Of a DNA stretch of 64,000 bases, positions 55,101 through 64,000 are shown one piece after another. The notes under the pieces are model-generated. The model made no database searches. It was not told where the DNA came from and saw only the letters and a list, made by a program, of their open reading frames with translations. The translations under genes and the position numbers were made by a program. The DNA lies in NCBI GenBank assembly GCA_946894095.1, contig OX335642.1:22641021-22705020 (forward strand), written 5' to 3'. Origin of the DNA: Incurvaria masculella (Eukaryota > Arthropoda > Insecta > Lepidoptera > Incurvariidae). Positions within the stretch are counted from its first letter, which is position 1. Each line of letters begins with the position of its first letter.

Positions 55101-57294
55101 AATTTGGTACTTTGATGATGACTCAATGATGTTCATTTAGACACAGTTGGCGGTTCTCAATAAACAATCAAGGTTAATTCCCCAACAAAGCTACAATTTG
55201 TATGATGCACAAACTTGCGGCCAAATTAGCACAAAAACATACTCCTGTGTAGCGACCGAATTACGAGGAAAGTTAGAACAGTAAAACGCGTCACAATGAA
55301 TTGACCCTGGACGTTCAACTCATTGAAACAATGCTTAAAATATTACAATTTAAAAAATATTGTGTCGTTTAGTGTACATTATTTCTTACATTTGGATTAT
55401 GGTCTGAAAATATGGATATGTTAAAAAATATTTTGGTGTCCTCGTTGAGGTTCCAAAGATTTTTTACACGTAAAAAAAGTGTGCCATGTCACTGGACAAT
55501 AAGTATCGTTATAAGTTATCTTCATAATCAAAATAATTATAACAAATTATAGTATTCTAAACGAGAGAAAGAAGAATTCAAATAAAATACTTATCATGCG
55601 ATACCGTTCATATTTTTGTACAGGACAATTAAATTTAACAAAGTGGAAGAGCTTCGATCTTTGCATACTATTAAATATTGGGTTTATTTGTTGTAAATTA
55701 AAGCATAAACATGAAAGAATATGTGAAACATAAATGAACGCAAAATCAGCTAATATCGACGCGTAATCCAACGGCGCCCACCTCCGCGGTACACGTACAC
55801 CCTGAGCCAGCCACTTGGCAGGTTAGGTTGCGCTATAACTTGCCACTATTTAATTTAGCAGGCGGCGGTGTCGCGCGGAGAATTTCATAATTGGTGCCAG
55901 TTTGTGCCACGCGCGCTGCGGGAGGAACTTCCCGCGTACCCACTTGCGAGTGTGCCAGTCCATGTACTATCTATGTTTCGCTTTTTCGATGCGGTCTTTA
56001 TAACATGACATGTTTTTTTGCTGATCAAATACTGGTTCCAAAGTACTATGGAACGTTTTTATTAGCTTGGGGTTCTTCTTCTTCTATCACCCTTTAATGA
56101 GTTATCTATAAACTTCCCGAAGGTCGACTGGAAGAAATAATTTTTAGTGATTATTCCGCCATTAATTGCAGTGTAATTTATTTTGTTAAATTTAAATATG
56201 CTGTGCTTGATTTCTGTTTTAATTTAATTGCACATTGAATAGTTTCTTTCTTTCAGATTTCACTACTTGATTCGATTCCTTGATTGAATGAGTTGAAGAG
56301 CGCGCGAAGGGTCAATTAATTCCAGGATTTCTGATATATCTGATAGTGAAATGAATATCTGAAATATCGGAAATTTCAGTTTAGTAAACAAATTATTGTT
56401 TTTTGTAATATTAGTTAGATAAGTCCGGAGTTAAAAATTCAGTGCCCAAGGTCTTAAAAAGGCAAAAATGACTCTTCAACAAAGTCGACAAATGTACCAT
56501 TTTTTAAGAATAAAAAGTCGCGCAGTATAGACTGGAATACAATAAAACCCAAATCAAAACATCCATATAAAATATTAGTATATTAAGTATATTGTCTCAC
56601 CAAAACTTTTGGGCTAAAATCGACCAAGTGTGCCGAAGAAACAAATTCGTTTGGGGCTAATCGAGCCCACAGGTAAGCGAGTGGATAAAACTGGAATAAA
56701 CTGGAAGAAAATTGATTGAAAACTGCAAATAAAAACGCAAGTTAAGCGTCAAAGCAAAGTTTATAGTATCTTAAAACCGCATTTGTAGGAGAAATTGATT
56801 ACGGGAAGGACTGTAGGAAAATTCAAGTCCTTGTAAGAAATAACCATACTGGTTCGTTTTTATAGCTTTCTTTTAATTATTAATGTGTAATCGATTCGCG
56901 GTCGATTCTACATACATCAAGCATGTTCATAACGAAAGATTTGTATAAACATGTATTCTCTAAAATTGTCGCATCTAAAAAATGAGCATTCAGCATTTCG
57001 AATCGGAAAAGCGTAAAGTGCCGCGAAAACGCATTTTTACCGCAAAATGTAACGGTCCTAATTTACTCTTCAATGCGCAAATTGACCATTTTGTTTACGG
57101 GATGGTAAAAACAGTTTCCGAATGGAAAATTGAAAAGCAAGTTGAAGCAATATCGAGGTCAGCAATGTGTGTGATAATGGATTGAAATCCTTGTTTCATT
57201 TTAGTCAAAATTATTAAGTGCAACGGAAAATTGTTTCAGTCGGAAAAGCTTTTAAGTGGTATTGAAAAGCGGGTAAAATTCACCGTTACAAATT
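52104..57294. other. Long AT-rich stretch, one dispersed repeat only
   Basis: Contains the dispersed repeat at 54072-54320 and a small GC-rich patch at 55770-55960 (GCAGGCGGCGGTGTCGCGCG) without a coherent frame. The 56982-57185 frame (start MSIQHFESEKRKVPRKR) is basic but unrecognised and lacks a clear splice context. Confidence 0.45.
54072..54320 (+). repeat. Dispersed repeat of Lepidoptera type, second copy
   Basis: GGGTTCCGTACCCATAGAGT, ACTAGGCCTCCATCC, AGCTAAAATTTTCACAAAGT, TTTTTGTGTTAAATATTGCA and GGAACCCTTCGCGTATGAGC parallel the 7735 copy. The (GTCC)n tract has decayed to TGTCTGTCAGC. Confidence 0.65.
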
Positions 57295-57440
57295 AGGTAG
57301 GGGTTAAGCCCGCCCGGGTTGGTAACAACACATTGGATGAACGATGATCGAAGCGGAAATAAGAAAATGGCATTGTTTTCCAAATTACCCGCGCAGTATA
57401 AGGAAGATCCTGGCATGATACCTAACGGACATGTTGGGTA
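57295..57440 (+). repeat. SINE body fragment
   Basis: GTAGGGGTTAAGCCCGCCCG, ACGATGATCGAAGCGG and GATCCTGGCATGATACCTAA. Both the head and the extreme tail are missing. Confidence 0.7.
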
Positions 57441-57819
57441 TCGGTATGTATTTTGGGTTCATTTTAATTAAGGTGTGGATTCAGCCTCAAAAATATATTT
57501 TCATTACATACATACCAAATTAAACATGATTTATAGAATATTTTACTTCTACTAAAACACGGTCTTAATTTCTGATACAAAATAAAAATGTATGAAATAC
57601 TATTTGTTTCAGAACCTTACTCAGCGTACCTACTACCAAATAGTGCTCAAATACCGAATAAAATGTTTATCTTTAAGCTTTTAACCGATTTGTCTTGTGT
57701 CCCGGAGCGGACATTGAAACAGAGCAATGCTCGGTGGTCACGACTCCCAAATGCATTGTTACCAAGTCACATGCAACACTAACAGATACAGTATGATATC
57801 CTGACTTTTATAAGTACAT

Positions 57820-58160
57820 TTTTTTATGTAACTGGACATAGATGGCTAATACCAAACTGACCGTTAGATATTAGTCTAACACACCACATCGGACTAGGTG
57901 CCATGCCAGGACCTTCCTTATATTTCTCGCCTTCATTGAACTGGTCAATTTTCATTACCACTTCGACCGTCTTTAATTCCGTGCGATGGTACAAACCCGG
58001 GCGGGCTTAACCCTAACACCTAGTAAGTAAGGAAGGGTATTATAAGGGGAATTTTAAGTGGAATCTCAACTGTCCAAACTCAACTGTTGAAAATGGTCAC
58101 CCATCCAGAACCCAACTGCACTCGGAGGTGCTTCACTATGCTTATCCAATTGCAAGGATA
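57820..58160 (-). repeat. SINE, 5S rRNA-head subfamily
   Basis: The plus strand shows the tail TATGTAACTGGACATAGATG, the shared body (GCCATGCCAGGACCTTCC, ACCCGGGCGGGCTTAACC), then AATGGTCACCCATCCAGAAC and the 5S-like AGGTGCTTCACTATGCTTAT. It is close to full length with a short body deletion. Confidence 0.82.
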
Positions 58161-58292
58161 TAAATGTCTTTCCTTTCATTATGGACATGTTCATGTACCA
58201 CTTACTCACAATAGTTCTCTTCAGGTCGCAGTGACATCGAGCTACGGACACAGATTAGGGGCTATAACTTTTATGATCACGGGTACATTGAA

Positions 58293-58518
58293 CTGCAGGT
58301 CTATTCCTGGAATTCCGTAATCACGAATTAGAAATCCTGAGTCTCGAATACCGTTTTTGTAGCGGTTTTAAAACCATTTTCATGACAAAAAGATTCGGAA
58401 GATATTTAAATACATCAAGGATTTCAATCGAAAAATGATTTAAAACAGCTATTAAAACGGTATACGAGACTCAGGATTCCCAATTCCTGATTATATAATT
58501 CCAGGAATAGGCCTGCTG
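58293..58518. mobile_element. Non-autonomous TIR element, family A, about 225 bp, inside SINE debris
   Basis: Same terminal sequence as at 25657 (GCAGGTCTATTCCTGGAATT and GGAATAGGCCTGCTG), same CCTGAGTCTCGAATACCG arm and its complement GGTATACGAGACTCAGG, with a shorter core. It separates two SINE pieces, so it inserted after the SINE. Confidence 0.75.
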
Positions 58519-58722
58519 GTTGATAAGCACCCTACCACCTTTCAGGCGAAGGAGACCTACAGTTTTACAAGGATTCCGAGCCATGGAACAGCTCGCATTC
58601 GTGACGAAATGCACCCATCTAACTCGGAATGAGAATGAAAATGGTAAATGAACGGAGCAGGGATTCGAGCCCAGGCTTCTGGCATGCTAGACAAGTCCCT
58701 CCGCCACTAAGTCACGAGCCTC
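58519..58722 (-). repeat. SINE, tRNA-head subfamily, 5' half (split by a TIR element)
   Basis: The head reads GCCTCTCTGAAA-side through GGGATTCGAGCCCAGGCTTC (B box on the plus strand) to the CCTACCACCT body. A short matching piece of the same or another SINE (ATGATCACGGGTACATTGAA) lies at 58270-58294, on the other side of the inverted-repeat element at 58293-58518. Some body sequence is missing, so the two pieces may not be from one clean split. Confidence 0.8.
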
Positions 58723-58978
58723 TCTGAAATACGATACCTAGATTTCCAAAATATTTTAAGACTTCCTTCGGACATCAGGACAGCGGTTCGGGAAATGGCA
58801 CGGATCCCATCGAGTCACAGCAAATGACTAATGGCACACACTTGGCCGCCGCTCTGCCTCTAATGGCAAGGCGCCGCTTTGGAGGACCCGACAAATTTAT
58901 GTTAAACACGTTTGAAAGCCGAATATCAATTGGATTAGGCTAAATATCACAGTAGCCAAGTGATAGAACGCTATTTTG

Positions 58979-59364
58979 TTTATGCGACCTGACATGGATG
59001 CCATACAACTACCATTATGGATATTATTTCAATACACCACATTCCCGAAGAAATTAGGTGCCATGCCAGGACATTCCCTTTATGAGCACGGCTACATTGT
59101 ACTGGTTGAAAAACACGGACAATTTTTCATTGCCGCTCCGACAATCTTTTCATCCAATGCGATGGTACCAACCCGGGCGGGCTTAAACCCTACCACCTAG
59201 TAGGGGAAGGGGACCTACAGTTTTACATGGGTTCCGAACCATGGAGCAGCTCGCATTCGTGACGAAAATGCGAACTCGGAAATAGAAAGACAGTGGTGCA
59301 AGTCGGAAGTGAACCCAGACTTTTGGTACGCCATGCCAGTCCCCGCGCCACTAGGCTACGAGCC
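58979..59364 (-). repeat. SINE, tRNA-head subfamily, full length
   Basis: This copy is nearly identical to the one at 35614-36011 over the body and head, including GGGGAAGGGGACCTACAG and CATGGAGCAGCTCGCATTCG on the plus strand. The two form a young subfamily. Flanking duplication is not evident. Confidence 0.88.
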
Positions 59365-60119
59365 TAATTAATAACACGTTATTCACCAATTAATTAATTG
59401 TGTAATTGAGCAATTTAATTAATAATAATTACGACACTTTATCTCTGTATACCTGTTCAAAAAAAGATAAATAACGCTCCCTACACATGAATATATACCA
59501 TCCCGTAATTACATCCCCATTACATATCAATTTTTAACCTATCAAATTTCAATTTAAATAATTTTAATATAATCAATCCATCGGCAAAATGACGATTTTT
59601 TTATGGGTGCATATTTAATAATCCATTAACCTCTGTCATTCTAGAGGGTTCTTCGTCTAAAACGACTGACACTTTACCTTTGGTCCCTAGGGGTACACAT
59701 CGACTTACTGTAACGAACTTAACCATAAAGTTGCAATCCGTACTGAATATGATTTATGCAAAAGCATGTTTGATAGTGTGTCATGTAGTCTGTATGCGGG
59801 AGAGACATATTTAGGGTACTTTGTATCAAGGGTACAATATTTCATATATCTCTCCGAGAGGAGCCAGTTAACGAAGATAGTTATAAAAGTAACGGTGCAA
59901 TAATCTATGTATATATCTGTAAATTTTTCTCGTCTCATTCATCTCAAATCTATTTTTTTTTATAGAAGGCAGATTACGGCGTTAAAGTAGATTACGACAC
60001 AGACGTTTGTAGTTATTTCTGCTATAACTTTTTAACAATATGATTTTACAGTAGCGAGCAGATCATCGAACTGAAGCTGGATTTTATTTGATAGTTTTAA
60101 GACTACCGACTGCTAAATC

Positions 60120-60487
60120 TGTATATAAGATATATAAATGAGTAGCGTAAGTTTGATTATATTTCTGAATTTCGCACCAGTCTTAAATGGCTTGACCTTC
60201 GTAAACGCAGAAATACCCATGTTCTTTCCTTTCTCTTTGGTTTTTAGAATAACCCGGCTGTTCTCAAATATCTTACTGATTGGATAGAACCCCTCTGTTC
60301 TCATGGCCTACCTCTTAAATCCAGTTATTTGCTTCTTGCTATTCCGGGACATATTTCTTCGTTCTACACAGATAATTTTACTGTTAGCGCTGCACATATG
60401 TCGAATCAGCTTTCACTAGATAAACGCACATCCTATTCTGTTCATATATTTAAAGAGCGTCTCAAATTTCTGTTCCTTACTTCCTGA
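60120..60487 (+). mobile_element. C-terminal tail of a non-LTR reverse transcriptase (different clade)
   Basis: The frame reads LKWLDLRKRRNTHVLSFLFG, then NNPAVLKYLTDWI, and later FKERLKFLFLT before the stop at 60486. This matches the CR1/Jockey-type C-terminus (LxWLxVxxRRxxHxLxxLxxIL...FKxxLKxxLL). One short interruption near 60246 breaks the frame. The 3' UTR-like AT-rich sequence follows to about 60660. Confidence 0.6.
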
Positions 60488-60659
60488 CTTGTATAATTTC
60501 ATCAGTAATTATTTTCTTGGCTATCTTACCCTACTGATTCAAGACATATATTGCTTCCTTAGTGCATTGATTATAAATATAAATATTTATATGTGTAATA
60601 TTTGTATGCATCTATCTGTCAACGTAATATGTTATAAGCCTTTGTTATGTACGTTTAAC

Positions 60660-63600
60660 TAACGAAGATATTTTTTTCTATTTAATTTTAAATATCTTTT
60701 TTTTTGGTTACTTAAAATTTTCTTTAAATAGTTTTTACTATTTTTTTCACGCCACGCCCCACCTATCTTACATCTCCTGTGAGGTTTAGGTTGTCGTATT
60801 GGGTGGGGAGCCAATGCATGTTTATAATTTACTGCAGCCATCCAAGAGCCATCCAAGATGCAGCCTACATGATAAATTTTCCACATTTAACATTTCGAAC
60901 AAACATATGGAAGAACATTTTTATGTTTTGTCATTCTTAATTCAAACAATACATTTTAAAATAAATTAAAAATAATATTTTGTGATAAATATACTGCGAT
61001 TTCTATTAATATGAAATAAATAATAGTGCATACCTTGTTAGTGATGCATTTTTACAGTATCTTTAAATCACTCACACGGTGTCCTGAAAAGCATTTTTTG
61101 ACGTAAAACTCCCGCGCCAGATTTCACACAATGAAACGCGCAAAGCGCATTCGAGAAAAAGTTCAAAGGAAGAGAAAAATCCGTGACTGTTATGAAAGGA
61201 AAAACAACTTGTTGGGAATATTTCCTCGCTAAAAAAGCTAACGGTTACCATTCACCGGTTGTTCTCCTGAAAGCTATAATTACTCGAGTTCGGGCTTGTT
61301 TTTCAGAAAGTCTGATTTCCAATGCTTTAATGGAAAACCGTATAAATATCTGCTGATGAAAAAGGGACCAGACTGTTTATGTAAAAAGGAGAAACTAACA
61401 TTTTTGAGAAAAATAATAAAAAATCAGCTAAGCGGCGATGCGATCAAAGTTCTTATGTGCTTAAGATCATAACTTTTGTATTAGATACTATTGAAAGTGA
61501 AATTGAACATGGGTAATAATCCTTAATGAATGAAATTCATAGTAGAAGAATGTTTACGCCTTGAATCCTATAAGATAACTAAGTTTAGACCGCCTTTGTT
61601 CAAGCCGTTGCGTAAAATGGGATGCATAAAGCAATAAATTAGATTTATTTTCTATTTCACAACCTTATTATAACTTATGAATGGGCTACACCTAAATGGG
61701 TTGCAATTCAATAGTATTTTTGTGCTTCCTTGTGTATGCGATGCACACATTTAATGTACATTCTTGTGAATACTCCTAATGTGCATATGTACTAAATAAA
61801 TTAAATGACTAAATAACAAAAAAACATTTTTTTATTAATATTTAAAAGTAAAAAGGTCTCACTTTTGAAAAAAATTTACACTCCGATCTATGGAAAATTT
61901 CTCATTACATTTATATATTTCATATTGATATGGCATGTTTAATTTTACAGTTAACGGAAAATTCTTTGTTTTATTGTATACGTATATTGTATTCATAATT
62001 TTAAATAAAATAAAATATTACCTTATACATACAAAATAATAGAGGCATTATTTATGCGAAGTAGGCATTTTTTTATTAAAAATCAAACCTCGACCTTCAA
62101 CGCGTTAAATATATTTTTTTCAGCTACCTCCTTCTGTTTGGCAGCTGCTTTCGGAACCGCTGAAACGCCGCCCGGAATGCTCGCCGCTGGTGGAAATGCG
62201 CCGCCTTCGGCTTTTAGCTGAAATTATGCTTCGCTATTGCGGTCCTGTGGAAAAAAATCCGATGCAATCATTAAAATACGTCCCATTTTCCATGTTGTCT
62301 TTGGGCCGCTTAATTTTTTTTTACACAATTTACCGTACTATTAGAGCGATCGTCCGTGGGTTCCGATGCATATAATATGTTTGTTAAATTAAAATGATAC
62401 ATAAACATGGCGGATGGTGAATACTTATTCTAAAAGTAAAACCATTTTGCGGCTTAAATAGAGGTAAGACATGATTGTGCACATGCGCACATCGTTATTT
62501 AAAAAAATGTAATGTTATTCGTATAACTAATAACTGAAAAAATCAGGATGCACTATGCAGGAGGTAAATATATAAGAAGGAACTAATGCAAAAAAACTTT
62601 ATGAGAAATGTATGTAATAATATCTGTTTTAATGCGTGGATGTTTATACAAACATAATGAAATATTTTTAATTTAATAGAAATAAATATTGAAATAAATT
62701 TGAGGTAAATTTTTATTCGTAAATAAATAACGATTAATTTATTTACAATTAACAATGCCAAATAACACCAACAATGTTGTAATCTTTGAAATCGTTAATT
62801 GTATGTTGTAAACTTCTGACGACAACTTCTTCCTCATTGGGGTACATTGATCATTATCATCACAATTTCTAGGTGAAGTATTTAAATACGTAGTAAATTA
62901 AACTGATAAGTGTTAAGTGATAAGAATTTTCGGAAGTGAATATAGTAAGATTAAAACATTTTCTTTCTCACTCTATAGAACTTACGTATTCCTCAAGTTA
63001 CTAAATTACCAAGACCGCTGTGAGGTACCAACGTTAAATATTGTTTCATTTTTATTACTTACTTCAGAAGTGTGTTGTTAAGATAAGAATTATGATGCCA
63101 GTACATAAATACGCGGTTGTTATTTTATGAGGAATTAGAAACGTCTCATATTTCAAAGTGCAATAGAAAATGCAAGGACCCCCTTAATTTTTGTATCTTA
63201 ACTGCAGGGTTAGTCGTAAACCTCGACATAGCTGATAGCGCATACTTATATTCCCCGTAGCAATATGAATGTGTTCGGAAAAACGGTTTTACAAACTTTC
63301 GAATTTCGATATTGCCCATGCGCTTTTCAGATATGTGACCTAGATGGGTCGTTCAACTTGCACGTAGCGGACTTAGGTTCAAAGGCATTGTGATCACTTC
63401 TCAAAGATGTATGTGTGTCGGATACTGCATTGAATATGAGCCGGTGTTGCAAATGCACGATACCACAGCCCCAAAGCAATTTGTCTAATGGAAACCTGGC
63501 AAAGGATCTGGGGCTGCTCGAGACGTAGATATATTGGTTTATATTTATTTATTTATGGATATTGCAATAGTTGCATTTCAAACGTCTGCTGTTCGTGTGG

Positions 63601-64000
63601 TGCCTTAACTTACGTCCATGTTATACGACCCTGAAAAGTTGTTTATATTGTTTGGCGTACATCATGGATATAAGTAAAATAAATATAAAACAAAAACTTG
63701 CAGACGTAGCTCTTTATTTGTTTAATGTGCCAAATTTCTGAAAATTATTTCTCAAGTTGGCTGAGGAAGCAGGCACGCACCATTGTATGGAACTTGATTA
63801 CTCATTATCCTCTTAAAGTTGAAAAATGTCGATTTAAAGAAAGACGAGAGTATTTATTATTTACCAGTATGTAGAGAATTATTTATTCAATAAATTTGAG
63901 AAAATGAGCTACACAAACCTAATTTATCAAAGATACATTTATTCTTTATTATCTCTATTTATTAAAAAATGATTTTAAAATGACTTCGCGAATGTTTAGT
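60660..64000. other. AT-rich end of the window, no certain gene
   Basis: Apart from the candidate exon at 62130-62375, I see AT-rich sequence with short frames only. Confidence 0.45.
62130..62375 (+). CDS. Candidate exon, unknown protein
   Basis: The acceptor TATATTTTTTTCAG precedes an open frame reading LPPSVWQLLSEPLKRRPECS, then PLVEMRRLRLLAEIMLRYCG. The first 120 bases are GC-rich and then the frame drifts into AT-rich sequence ending at 62375, with no clear donor. It could be a real exon or a repeat fragment. Confidence 0.2.
   Translation, partial: PSVWQLLSEPLKRRPECSPLVEMRRLRLLAEIMLRYCGPVEKNPMQSLKYVPFSMLSLGRLIFFYTIYRTIRAIVRGFRCI

Noticed and set aside
1..64000. CRISPR array, operon, prophage or defence system
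   Set aside because: The sequence is eukaryotic with introns, SINEs and LINEs; no regularly spaced repeats or bacterial-type gene clusters are present.

Overview
This is a 64 kb stretch of AT-rich eukaryotic nuclear DNA, almost certainly insect and most probably a moth or butterfly (Lepidoptera). Three kinds of sequence support this. Two exons encode an immunoglobulin domain typical of the insect Beaten path (Beat) neuronal proteins. The RTE-type retrotransposon remnants end in the motif GEAFAQQWDDL followed by a tail that I recall as common in moth genomes. There are also several copies of repeat families I recall from Lepidoptera, with ends such as GGAACCCTTCG...CGACTCGCAC and (GTCC)n tracts. 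The species assignment is inference; no marker gene is present.

Host genes are sparse. On the minus strand, exons at 7465-7257 and 2773-2638 join in phase across a 4.5 kb intron and encode a Beat-family Ig domain. The rest of that gene must lie off the left edge (3' exons) and somewhere to the right (signal-peptide exon, not found). On the plus strand, 26116-26342 is the last exon of a small secreted Kazal-type protease inhibitor. A few short open frames with splice-like borders (22845-23006, 26952-26992, 29395-29518, 62130-62375) are candidate exons of unknown identity. A tRNA-Thr-like sequence lies at 33154-33226 but has a damaged anticodon loop.

Most of the recognisable sequence is mobile-element debris. 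The largest item is a nearly complete non-LTR retrotransposon (about 9757-13206, minus strand) whose endonuclease-reverse transcriptase frame is broken only by one in-frame stop. Other elements are an internally deleted mariner (18160-19086) inserted in a SINE, a decayed Helitron helicase (30955-32425), RTE tails (37985-38340, 41400-41480), and six scattered C-terminal tails of Jockey/CR1-like reverse transcriptases. Several non-autonomous elements with terminal inverted repeats are also present (4258, 8196, 13662, 23201, 25657, 34291, 37644, 42271, 58293).

The dominant repeat is a SINE superfamily with about 26 copies. Its members share one body and 3' tail but carry at least three different 5' heads: a tRNA-like head with A and B boxes, a 5S rRNA-like head, and a third head. 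This modular SINE family is the most interesting thing in the window. Nothing resembles a defence system, gene cluster or operon. The rest is AT-rich sequence in which I see no gene.
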